In this document: in pieces, positions 1 through 6,090 of the stretch | How positions within the stretch are numbered: the first letter of the stretch is position 1 | Layout: each line of letters opens with the position of its first letter | Assembly (NCBI GenBank): GCA_026702635.1 | Contig: JAPPBZ010000154.1 | Coordinates: 1-6,090 of the forward strand | From: Bacteroidota bacterium | Lineage (GTDB): Bacteria > Bacteroidota > Rhodothermia > Rhodothermales > Bin80 | DNA: 6,090 nucleotides | Reading direction: 5' to 3' | Notes under the pieces: generated by a model | What the model saw: only the letters and a program-made list of their open reading frames with translations | Told to the model about the DNA's origin: nothing | The model's database searches: none | Position numbers and translations under genes: made by a program

Positions 1-1145
1 GTATAAAGCTCGCGCAGTGACTTTTCCAGTGCCACCTCCGCGGTTCTGATACGGGGAAGTTTCTCTACCATCCCGGCCAGTCTGTCGTAGGACTGTTCCA
101 GTGTTTGAACTGCAGCTATATCGTCTAATTTGATCAGATGTAGTCCGAAAGGAGATTCAACGATATCGGATATCTGGCCGGGAGTTTCCAGGGCAAAGAG
201 GGCATCATGAAAGGTCCGATCAAGGTTAGGGTTTCGAAATTGAATCAACCCTCCCAAGGAGCCTCCAGACTGCGCGCTTGCCCGATCATCTGAATGGTTT
301 ATTGCGACTTCGGCAAAATCCATTCCCTGATCAATCAGTGTTTTTAGGCTATCCATTTTGGCGTATGCACGAGCGGAGTCGGCCTGCGTGGCGCCTTGAA
401 ACCGAACCATGATGTGTGAGGCGAGATAATCCGGCTTGGTTGTCTCACGATCATGGACTGTGAGGATATGGTAGCCGAAAGAGCTGCGAATGATATCAGA
501 TACTCCTCCAATGGGAGTGTTATAGGCAGCAATTTCGAATGGCTCAATCATTTGCCCTCCGGTAAACCATCCAAGATCTCCCCGATATCCTCTTATGGAT
601 GTTGGGCTGCTTGCAGATGGATCTTCGGACATTCGTTCTGCAAGGTCACCGAATGGAGTACCTTCCCGGAGAGAATCCTGTAGAGTCAGCATCTTATTCC
701 AGGCTCTCAGGGTATCAGCAGGAGAGGGAGTATTCGAAGAAAAGAGTGCCATAATATGGCTGGCGTGGACGTATTCTTTGCGCTTTTCGTAAATGTCCCG
801 CACCATCGGTTCCAAGATCTCATTGTCAATGAGATGGGGTTTTGCAAAGGAAGCGCGGTGTCCATTGATTTCGGAGAGGAGACCTTCATCTTCAAAGTAG
901 CCAGCAGCATCTGCCTCTTTCAGTTTCACCCGAAAATTCACGTAACGGTCCAAAAAATCGACATACTCCTTCAGGGAATCATCACTTGCAGCGGCTCTGC
1001 CGCCGATGGTCTCTGCGTATTCCTGCTCAAACTCTTGCAGCGTCAGAGATTTTCCATCAATTTCTGCCACGATTGTATTCTGAGCAGAGGCATCTGAGAG
1101 TAGGAATGATACTGCAAGTAAAGCAGCACAGTGAACGAACTTCAT
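1..1145 (-). CDS. Exported peptidyl-prolyl cis-trans isomerase with two parvulin domains (SurA/PpiC type), 3' end outside window
   Basis: The frame runs open for 381 codons from ATG at 1145 to the left edge, so the C-terminus is missing. The start is well fixed because an in-frame TAG lies directly before the ATG. Residues 1-21 form a Sec signal peptide (MKF, hydrophobic stretch, cleavage site ASA before Gln22). Residues 25-120 are a SurA-like N-terminal region beginning VAEIDGKSLTLQEFEQEYAE. Two parvulin (rotamase) domains follow at about 126-232 and 243-342. Each opens with an ASHIM motif (128-132 and 242-246), contains a GDLGWF or GGSLGGL segment, and closes with SSFGYHIL or SPFGLHLI. Proteins of this family catalyse proline cis-trans isomerisation and help outer-membrane proteins fold in the periplasm. 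That role is family knowledge; the exact client is unknown. The gene is transcribed divergently from the lipoprotein gene to its right. No Shine-Dalgarno sequence is visible. Family assignment is firm, but a SurA or PpiD name is not justified. Confidence 0.9.
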   Translation of the reverse strand, partial: MKFVHCAALLAVSFLLSDASAQNTIVAEIDGKSLTLQEFEQEYAETIGGRAAASDDSLKEYVDFLDRYVNFRVKLKEADAAGYFEDEGLLSEINGHRASFAKPHLIDNEILEPMVRDIYEKRKEYVHASHIMALFSSNTPSPADTLRAWNKMLTLQDSLREGTPFGDLAERMSEDPSASSPTSIRGYRGDLGWFTGGQMIEPFEIAAYNTPIGGVSDIIRSSFGYHILTVHDRETTKPDYLASHIMVRFQGATQADSARAYAKMDSLKTLIDQGMDFAEVAINHSDDRASAQSGGSLGGLIQFRNPNLDRTFHDALFALETPGQISDIVESPFGLHLIKLDDIAAVQTLEQSYDRLAGMVEKLPRIRTAEVALEKSLRELY

Positions 1146-1189
1146 CTATGAAAATCTGATTTTTTGGAATCGCTGTTGCACCGTGATCA

Positions 1190-1216
1190 GCTATAACGGT
1201 TCCGTAGATCAATCAA
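1190..1216 (-). promoter_or_regulatory. Possible promoter for the peptidyl-prolyl isomerase gene
   Basis: Read on the minus strand, TTGATT (1216-1211) is followed after 15 bases by TATAGC (1195-1190), about 45 bases upstream of the ATG at 1145. The -10-like box matches the sigma-70 consensus at four of six positions and the spacer is short, so this is a weak candidate. It was found by eye. Confidence 0.22.
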
Positions 1217-1300
1217 TTCGGTAGTCTAATCTAGGAACCCACTGTTTGTCGGATCGGGGATTGGATATTATCATTTCGTCAGGCTTAGTGTGTGAGGTCA

Positions 1301-1330
1301 GTCTACTCCAGTGAAATTGCCGGAGTGGAT
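1301..1330. other. Inverted repeat in the divergent spacer
   Basis: The arms TCTACTCC (1302-1309) and GGAGTGGA (1322-1329) pair over eight positions, one of them G-T, with a 12-base loop. An extra G-T pair at 1301/1330 is possible. No run of T follows on either strand, so it is not a standard intrinsic terminator. It could be an operator-like palindrome or chance; it lies about 40 bases upstream of the putative lipoprotein promoter. Confidence 0.25.
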
Positions 1331-1371
1331 ACAAATGAAATTGTAAACGTGAAAATTGCTGTTCGGAGGGA

Positions 1372-1400
1372 TTGAAAAAGGCGGTTTCTGCCTATATTTC
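1372..1400 (+). promoter_or_regulatory. Probable promoter of the lipoprotein gene
   Basis: TTGAAA (1372-1377) is followed by TATATT (1393-1398) with a 15-base spacer. The stretch TATATTTC (1393-1400) also matches seven of eight positions of the Bacteroidota -7 element (TAnnTTTG), with ATTG at 1371-1374 as a partial -33 element 18 bases upstream. Transcription would begin near 1405, giving a leader of under 20 bases before ATG 1423. Such short leaders without a Shine-Dalgarno sequence would suit this group. Experimentally unverified. Confidence 0.38.
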
Positions 1401-1422
1401 TACAGAGTGTTAGTTGAATAAT

Positions 1423-2151
1423 ATGTTGTATCGGATCGGTTCGGTTGTCTGTATCTTCTGGTTGGTGTCCATGTCCGCGTGCCAAACACCAAGTCCACAG
1501 TACCGCGTGATGGAATCGAGCTTCATGGAGTTTGACGATCTCTTCACCCCCATAGATACGATTCGTTTTGATGCTTCGGTACCCTTGGGCACACTCGGCT
1601 CTGTAGATCTATCAGACGAAGGTGAATTTCTGGTGATGGATTTTCCGTCAGGGCCAGTGCACGTTTTTACAGGTTCCGGTCGGCATGTCCGTACGACTGA
1701 CATCTCGCAGTGTAGTTCAGATCGAACCGGTTATATATGGTCTGCACGATTTCTGAAGAACGGCGGCGTGGTCGTGGTCACATCTAGGGCAGTATATGTT
1801 CTCAACGCAGACGGATCATGTAACCAGCGACTCTCGAAGATACCGCCCGGTTTCCCATCATTTTGTGAACGACAGGACACGGTCTACTTCATGAATCATA
1901 AAAGAAGGTGGACTCCCCAGATCCATGCCTACTCCGTTGAATCGGGAAAAGTGCGAAATTATAATCTCAGGAAGCCTAGGTTTCCACTATCAACTGCTGC
2001 GGAATGGGGCAATACCGGGCACCAGATCACGTGCTTTGATCGTGGAATATTCTACCGCTACGCAGAGAGTAGTGATGGGGAGCCTCTATGGCCAGGGAGC
2101 GATCCAGTACTTTTTCAACCTATGTTCTATCGTCCCACGAGCGTGATGTGA
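1423..2151 (+). CDS. N-terminal part of a frame-disrupted 6-bladed beta-propeller-like lipoprotein
   Basis: This frame encodes 242 residues from ATG 1423. An in-frame TTG at 1414 is possible but would only add three residues before the signal peptide; an in-frame TAG at 1411 rules out any earlier start. Residues 1-19 form a lipoprotein signal peptide (MLYRIG, hydrophobic core, lipobox MSAC) with lipidated Cys20. Met at -3 is a less usual lipobox residue. The mature part has repeated blade-like segments such as GSVDLSDEGEFLVMDF and VHVFTGSGRHVRT, then VYVLNADGSC, as in the 6-bladed beta-propeller lipoproteins common in Bacteroidota. The function of that family is largely unknown. The frame stops at TGA 2149-2151, about two thirds through the expected protein. 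The last 11 residues after Phe231 are probably out of frame, because the remaining propeller sequence continues in the -1 frame. A joined product would be about 344 residues. It may be a pseudogene, a frameshifted gene or the result of a sequencing error. Confidence 0.7.
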   Translation: MLYRIGSVVCIFWLVSMSACQTPSPQYRVMESSFMEFDDLFTPIDTIRFDASVPLGTLGSVDLSDEGEFLVMDFPSGPVHVFTGSGRHVRTTDISQCSSDRTGYIWSARFLKNGGVVVVTSRAVYVLNADGSCNQRLSKIPPGFPSFCERQDTVYFMNHKRRWTPQIHAYSVESGKVRNYNLRKPRFPLSTAAEWGNTGHQITCFDRGIFYRYAESSDGEPLWPGSDPVLFQPMFYRPTSVM

Positions 2152-2456
2152 CCGCGCGAGGAAACGACGGTTTAAATGCTCAAATGGAGGAACTTAAGAG
2201 CGAGTTTACCTATTCGGATGGAATCTTTGGGTTGGACCAAAACCACCGCATGGTGACGTTTGAGGAGACTGCTGAATTCAACATGAACATCGTGAATATG
2301 CACACAGAGACTGGCATAAGCACCACGTATGACGAAAGTTTGAGCATTGAGTTAACAAAGAATGGGCTTATGTATACGCTCGGGGGGTATGAGCTACTTC
2401 CATCCGGTGAGAGGGGCAATAGAACGCTTGTAGTCTGGCAGTTCCATCCATTCTAG
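2088..2456 (+). pseudogene. C-terminal part of the frame-disrupted beta-propeller-like lipoprotein
   Basis: This -1 frame overlaps the end of the preceding one and is open from 2076 (after a TGA at 2073) to TAG at 2454-2456. If the frame changes at the five-T run, it contributes 113 residues from TCA at 2115. It carries further blade-like segments, including FTYSDGIFGLDQNHRMVTFE, NMNIVNMHTETGI and LVVWQFHPF at the end. It has no signal peptide or ribosome binding site of its own. ATG 2088 could in principle allow re-initiation within the overlap, but a separate cytoplasmic fragment makes little sense for an exported propeller. The natural reading is that it is the rest of the gene starting at 1423. 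Pfam-level assignment was made by eye. Confidence 0.6.
2109..2117 (+). other. Probable frameshift site in the lipoprotein gene
   Basis: The frame must change from that of ATG 1423 to the -1 frame somewhere between 2076 and 2150, since stops bound both frames. The only homopolymer there is TTTTT at 2111-2115. One more T, or a -1 slip of the ribosome on TTT 2113-2115, would join the parts as DPVLF-STYVLSSHERDVTARG. This reads smoothly as one protein. A one-base deletion elsewhere in the 75-base interval cannot be excluded. Confidence 0.5.
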
Positions 2457-2614
2457 TCGTCGCCCTCCGAAACTCAGAGATTACAACTCTACACTAAGCC
2501 TCTCCGCTTCGAGCAGGCGAATTATTTGAGACGATCTGTTTCTTCCGAAAAAATTTCAGGAATTTTGTGTGGTTGTAAGGTTGTTTTAAGGTAAGCTCAA
2601 AATAGGTGGCTATT

Positions 2615-2656
2615 GGATGAGCGAACAATGCACAAAGTGTTTGTTAAAACCCATCC
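2615..2656 (+). other. Possible stem-loop in the gltX leader
   Basis: An outer stem pairs GGATG (2615-2619) with CATCC (2652-2656). An inner stem pairs AACAA (2624-2628) with TTGTT (2641-2645), and GCAC (2630-2633) with GTGT (2637-2640), where one pair is G-T and T2629 is bulged. The loop is AAA. The inner and outer stems are separated by an asymmetric internal loop. No T-run follows, so it is not an intrinsic terminator. It lies about 85 bases before the gltX start and could be a leader or operator element, or chance. Confidence 0.25.
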
Positions 2657-2739
2657 GACAAGGTGGTATGCCATAAGCGGACGCTGGATGGTCTCATGTT
2701 TCCTTGAGATGAATCAATCACAATTAGTCAGACTTCATC

Positions 2740-4221
2740 GTGGGTACGCAAGAATTCAATCGCTCGTCAATCCGTGTTAGATTTGCTCCAAGCCCCACAG
2801 GTTATCTGCACATTGGGGGCCTGAGGACAGCGCTTTACTGTTACCTGTTTGCGCGCAGTCAGGGAGGCCATCTGGTTCTGCGCATCGAAGACACCGATCG
2901 TACACGGTTTGTCGCAGATGCAGAGAATGATATTGCTCAGGCGTTATGGTGGTGTGGGTTGGAGGTTGATGAGGGGCCGGAACAGGGAGGTAGCTATGGC
3001 CCCTATCGCCAGTCAGAACGTCAATCTCTGTACGTGAAGTACGCAGAGTCGCTGGTGGCTTCCGGGCATGCTTATTATGCGTTTGATTCTCCAGATTCGA
3101 TTGCTGCGCTCCGGAAAACCAATGCAGCGTACGGTATAGGGACGCGACGTCAAATGGATAACAGCCTAACTCAGTCCAGTGACGTTGTTCAACGGCGGTT
3201 GGATGCAAAAGAAGAGCATGTCATTCGACTGCGTGTTCCTGAAAACGAAACAGTGCAATTCCATGATCTCATCAAGGGGACTGTAAAGGTCTCTTCTGAA
3301 AGCATTGATGATCAAGTTCTGATCAAGTCGGATGGCATGCCGACCTATCATTTAGCGAATGTAGTGGATGACCACCATATGGCGATTTCTCATGTAATCC
3401 GAGGTGACGAGTGGATTCCCTCCACGCCCAAACATATCCTCCTTTACCAAATGCTTGGCTGGCAACCGCCCAAGATGGCGCATTTGCCGTTGATTTTAAG
3501 CCCAACCGGCGGAAAACTCTCCAAGCGGAGTGCAGAGCGGCAGGGGATTCCAATCAATGTGCGGGATTATCGTGCACGTGGGTTTGAGCCCGAGGCTGTC
3601 GTGAATTTTCTTGCCTTCCTAGGATGGAATCCTGGCTCGGAGGACGAAGTGTTTGGGCTCAAAGATTTAGAGCAGGTATTCAGCTTGGAACGGGTTGGTT
3701 CAGCGCCAGCACAATTTGATCTGAATAAGCTGAACTGGTTTAATGGCCAGCATCTTCGACGTCTGGATATCGAAGCACTTGCCAATCGGGCTCTGCCATT
3801 TCTTGAAGCACATGGAATTCAGGGCCAGGATCATCGTTATTTGCAGGAGGTGTGCCTTCTGGTTCGCGACCGAATGGAGCACGCGGAGGATCTCTCCACT
3901 CGATTCAGCTACTGCTTTGTAGATCCAGAAAGGTTTGATCTGGTTGGTGTCAAAAAACGGTGGAAGGCAGATGCAGCAGACTTGGTACGGGGGTACGTCG
4001 ACCGCCTGGAGGCAATTAAATCGTTTGGCGAAGAAACCCTCGAAAGGGAATTAAGAACGTTAGCAGAGGAGCGTGGAGTCGGAGCAGGGCGGATCATTCA
4101 TCCGGTGCGGCTTGCTGTCAGCGGAACCACCGCGGGGCCAAGCCTTTTCGCACTTCTTCACGTACTAGGTCGGGATACATGTATCCGACGCCTACGGAAG
4201 GCAGTCCACCTTCTGGGCTGA
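2740..4221 (+). CDS. gltX: Glutamyl-tRNA synthetase
   Basis: Complete class I aminoacyl-tRNA synthetase of 493 residues, close to the usual bacterial length. It joins glutamate to tRNA-Glu in the cytoplasm using ATP. The Rossmann core begins VRFAPSPTGYLHIGG, giving the HIGH-class motif HIGG at 24-27, followed by RIEDTDRTR at about 47-55. The region KSDGMPTYHLANVVDDH and the segment RGDEWIPSTPKHILLYQML are typical of GltX. The KMSKS-class motif is KLSKR at 259-263. LNFLAFLGWNPG-type sequence and FDLNKLNWFNGQHLRRLD lead into the helical anticodon-binding domain, which ends with the expected SGTTAGPSLFALLHVLG segment. The zinc-binding cysteines seen in the E. coli enzyme are absent, as in many bacterial homologues. 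The start is GTG 2740; an in-frame TAG at 2725 and no other usual start codon nearby support it. No Shine-Dalgarno sequence is visible. With a glnS next door, it is expected to be tRNA-Glu specific, which is inference. It probably forms an operon with the ACT-domain gene 4 bases downstream. Confidence 0.97.
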   Translation: MGTQEFNRSSIRVRFAPSPTGYLHIGGLRTALYCYLFARSQGGHLVLRIEDTDRTRFVADAENDIAQALWWCGLEVDEGPEQGGSYGPYRQSERQSLYVKYAESLVASGHAYYAFDSPDSIAALRKTNAAYGIGTRRQMDNSLTQSSDVVQRRLDAKEEHVIRLRVPENETVQFHDLIKGTVKVSSESIDDQVLIKSDGMPTYHLANVVDDHHMAISHVIRGDEWIPSTPKHILLYQMLGWQPPKMAHLPLILSPTGGKLSKRSAERQGIPINVRDYRARGFEPEAVVNFLAFLGWNPGSEDEVFGLKDLEQVFSLERVGSAPAQFDLNKLNWFNGQHLRRLDIEALANRALPFLEAHGIQGQDHRYLQEVCLLVRDRMEHAEDLSTRFSYCFVDPERFDLVGVKKRWKADAADLVRGYVDRLEAIKSFGEETLERELRTLAEERGVGAGRIIHPVRLAVSGTTAGPSLFALLHVLGRDTCIRRLRKAVHLLG

Positions 4222-4225
4222 TGCG

Positions 4226-4618
4226 ATGGTGCTTGTAGAATATCCAGAGCCTTTTGCAGTGCTCCGCTTTCCACCTGCAAGCAAAATTCCCGCGTGGGCG
4301 GAACAAGGCCCATTTACATCAATCACACGAACACCACAAGAACTTGCTGTGATTTGTCAGGAATCCCTGGTTCCACTAGAACAGGCTGCGGAGCGCGGGT
4401 GGTATCTGATGGGTTGTCAGGGGCCACTGGATTTTTCTGCTGTAGGGATTCTGGCTGGGCTTGCGGGGACACTGGCGGATGCAGGTATCTCGATCCTCAC
4501 GGTGGCGACCTATGACACGGATTATTTCTTGACACGAGATCCGGATCGGGCCCGCACTGCACTTCAAGAGGCCGGTCACGAAGTGATTCGGGCAAGCTCT
4601 TCGGAAACCAGCATCTGA
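4226..4618 (+). CDS. Small ACT-domain protein (COG3603-like)
   Basis: Protein of 130 residues without signal peptide or membrane segment, so probably cytoplasmic. Conserved family features are FTSITRTPQELAVIC (30-44), GWYLMGCQGPLDFSAVGILA (59-78), and the ACT stretch LADAGISILTVATYDTDYFL (83-102), ending with EAGHEV. This matches a family of small paired ACT-like proteins of unknown function; ACT domains elsewhere bind amino acids or other small ligands and regulate enzymes or transport. No DNA-binding or catalytic domain is attached, so any sensing role is inferred. ATG 4226 lies 4 bases after the gltX stop, which suggests co-transcription and perhaps translational coupling. A second ATG at 4221 overlaps the stop but is in another frame. 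The last 14 codons overlap the 3' end of glnS on the other strand. Confidence 0.9.
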   Translation: MVLVEYPEPFAVLRFPPASKIPAWAEQGPFTSITRTPQELAVICQESLVPLEQAAERGWYLMGCQGPLDFSAVGILAGLAGTLADAGISILTVATYDTDYFLTRDPDRARTALQEAGHEVIRASSSETSI

Positions 4619-6090
4619 ACCTGTTTCGGGTTCGCTTTTCCATGCGAGCGCTTCATGACCTGTCCCACAAAAAAGCCCAGTAATCCAACCTTACCGGCCG
4701 CGTAAGCCTGTACGCGGTCGCTATATTCGTCCAGAACATCAGTAATCATTTTTTTGAGTGCATCGGGGTCGCTCACAATTGAATCCTGCACATGGGCAAG
4801 CAGCTCAGTGGGAGATTCATCGGTGGTAAGCATGAGCTTGAGTACTTCACGGGTTTCGTGGGAGCTGGCAACCCCACAGTCAACCAACTGGACTAACTGT
4901 GAGAACTTATTCGGTCCAAAAGGCAGGTCCGAGAGCAAACGATCCTTTAGGACGGGCAGAAGCTGATTCGCCATCCAGTTTCCAACAGACGCGGGTGGGG
5001 CGGATTCTGAGGCTTCTTCAAAGAATGCCTGTGCCCCGGGTACCCGGTAAATGGCTAGGCCCGTTGCTGCACTCAGTCCACTTCGCTGCAGCCACTGTTT
5101 CTCATCCGGTGTCAGAGGGCGTTGAGTACTCTGGGGCTTACTTTTTTCGGGTGCAGCCGCAACTGATTTGCTTTCGGCCTTCGACGAAGAGTCTCGAAGT
5201 GGGACAATGCAATTAAAGACGGGCTGCAATTCTCCAATAAATTTTGGATCACGCCAGTAATATCCAAGGCGGGCAAACTGATACCTCTGATCAAGCGGAT
5301 CATTCGCCACACTGGGCTCAATACGTGCGTGGCCATGCTCAATGAGAGAAGAAGGATTGAGGTCAGCCCAGATCTCTCCTTCTGATGCGGGCACAGATAA
5401 CAAGTGGTGATATTCCCGGACTATGACGGGAAGGGATCGCTTGGCATCCACCCAGTGGATGGTTCCCTGGGGTTTTAGCGGGGAGGTATGCGAAGAATCC
5501 GTTCCACTTCGCGTCCCTTCCACCAATTTGCAGTGCAGGTGAACCGCCTGTCCATGATCATTTTTCTCAACATGGGTACAGCGGATGATGTATGCATGGC
5601 GCAAGCGGACAATCCCGCCCGGAGTTAATCTTCGGAAGCCCTTCGGTGGATCGTCAGAAAAATCACTCCGCTCAATCAGAATTTCGTTAGAGAAAGGGAG
5701 GGAGCGACTACCTGTACGCGGAATATCGTGAGGCCAGTAGGGGGCCTGGATATTCTCTTCATGATCTTCCGGCAAGTTCGTCAGTGTGACGGGGAGAGGA
5801 TCCTGGACACAATGAATGCGTGGAGCATGCTGATTCAGGTTATCCCGAATGCAGTATTCCAGGAGGGAGGGATCATGTGTGCTGTCAACCTTGGTCGTTC
5901 CCACCGATTCACAAAATGTCCGGATTGCTTCGGGACGTATCCCCCTTCGTCTGAGTCCGGCCAGAGTAGGCATGCGCGGATCACTCCAGCCATCTACAAC
6001 ATGTTCTTGGACCAGATCCAGCAACTTGCGCTTCGAGGTCACACTGTATTCTAAATTCAGTCTCGCGAACTCGTATTGTCGAGGGCGGGG
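4576..6090 (-). CDS. glnS: Glutaminyl-tRNA synthetase fused to a C-terminal YqeY domain, 5' end outside window
   Basis: The frame is open from the right edge to TGA at 4578-4576, giving 504 C-terminal residues. The gene starts beyond the window; a GTG at 6042 is an internal valine, not a start. The first residues, RPRQYEFARLNLEYS, and the following VTSKRKL (17-23) align with the E. coli GlnRS segment containing VMSKRKL, the KMSKS-equivalent. DGWSDPRMPTLAGLRRRG (33-50) completes the catalytic part. The two beta-barrel anticodon-binding domains span about 87-300, including LRHAYIIRC (163-171), GTIHWVDAKRSLP (209-221) and DLNPSSLI (243-250). A Ser/Lys/Ala-rich linker (about 300-325) leads to a YqeY/GatB-like domain to the end, with GLLGFFVGQVMKRSHGKANP (469-488). 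The enzyme charges tRNA-Gln with glutamine. Similar fusions are known, for example in Deinococcus, where the extra domain is thought to aid tRNA binding. The HIGH motif lies outside the window. The gene converges on, and overlaps, the ACT-domain gene. Confidence 0.95.
   Translation of the reverse strand, partial: PRPRQYEFARLNLEYSVTSKRKLLDLVQEHVVDGWSDPRMPTLAGLRRRGIRPEAIRTFCESVGTTKVDSTHDPSLLEYCIRDNLNQHAPRIHCVQDPLPVTLTNLPEDHEENIQAPYWPHDIPRTGSRSLPFSNEILIERSDFSDDPPKGFRRLTPGGIVRLRHAYIIRCTHVEKNDHGQAVHLHCKLVEGTRSGTDSSHTSPLKPQGTIHWVDAKRSLPVIVREYHHLLSVPASEGEIWADLNPSSLIEHGHARIEPSVANDPLDQRYQFARLGYYWRDPKFIGELQPVFNCIVPLRDSSSKAESKSVAAAPEKSKPQSTQRPLTPDEKQWLQRSGLSAATGLAIYRVPGAQAFFEEASESAPPASVGNWMANQLLPVLKDRLLSDLPFGPNKFSQLVQLVDCGVASSHETREVLKLMLTTDESPTELLAHVQDSIVSDPDALKKMITDVLDEYSDRVQAYAAGKVGLLGFFVGQVMKRSHGKANPKQVQMLVSEELARITS

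Noticed and set aside
756..1097. A 113-codon plus-strand open frame opposite the isomerase gene
   Set aside because: The minus strand here encodes a convincing parvulin-family protein open across the whole region; the plus frame resembles nothing known.
1925..2146. A third open plus-strand frame of 73 codons inside the lipoprotein gene, near the frame break
   Set aside because: It lacks propeller-like content compared with the other two frames and is not needed to join them; a single one-base change explains the break.
2550..2600. A/T-only inverted repeat AAAATT/AATTTT (2550-2566) and promoter-like pieces TAAGGTTG (2576-2583) and TTGTGT (2565-2570) in the gltX leader
   Set aside because: The stem has no G-C pair and a competing pairing exists; none of the promoter boxes has a partner at proper spacing, so no gltX promoter is called.
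2457..2739. Possible tRNA or small-RNA gene in the spacer before gltX
   Set aside because: No cloverleaf, T-loop consensus or CCA end could be found by eye on either strand.
2777..3208. A 143-codon open frame on the minus strand opposite gltX
   Set aside because: It lies wholly inside strongly conserved gltX sequence, has no recognisable domain and is a shadow frame.
6040..6042. GTG as the start of a 488-residue protein
   Set aside because: The frame continues to the window edge with conserved GlnRS sequence, so this codon is an internal valine of a longer gene.

Overview
The window looks like chromosomal DNA from a bacterium of the Bacteroidota / Rhodothermota / Balneolota group. This is inferred from four things: an exported tandem-parvulin peptidyl-prolyl isomerase, a 6-bladed beta-propeller-like lipoprotein, a Bacteroidota-style GltX without the zinc-binding cysteines, and a glutaminyl-tRNA synthetase fused to a YqeY domain. 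Clear Shine-Dalgarno sequences are also lacking. No mobile element, CRISPR array, rRNA or tRNA was recognised.

Layout from left to right. Positions 1-1145 (minus strand) hold the first 381 codons of an exported peptidyl-prolyl isomerase whose 3' end lies beyond the left edge. A 277-base divergent spacer follows. Positions 1423-2456 (plus) encode a lipoprotein with beta-propeller character, but the reading frame is broken near a run of five T at 2111-2115, leaving two overlapping open frames. A 283-base leader with a possible hairpin comes next. Positions 2740-4221 (plus) are a complete glutamyl-tRNA synthetase gene (gltX), followed after 4 bases by a small ACT-domain protein gene (4226-4618). 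Positions 4576-6090 (minus) are the 3' part of a glutaminyl-tRNA synthetase/YqeY fusion gene (glnS), whose start lies beyond the right edge.

How the genes relate. The right half is a small glutamate/glutamine aminoacylation locus: GltX charges tRNA-Glu, GlnS charges tRNA-Gln, and an ACT-domain protein, possibly a small-molecule sensor, is tightly linked to gltX. The ACT gene and glnS converge and overlap tail to tail by 43 bases, so no dedicated intergenic terminator separates them. The left half encodes cell-envelope proteins: a periplasmic folding helper and a probable lipid-anchored protein.

The window is mostly ordinary housekeeping DNA. The points most worth a second look are the frame break in the lipoprotein, the 43-base convergent overlap, and the altered KMSKS-equivalent motif in glnS.
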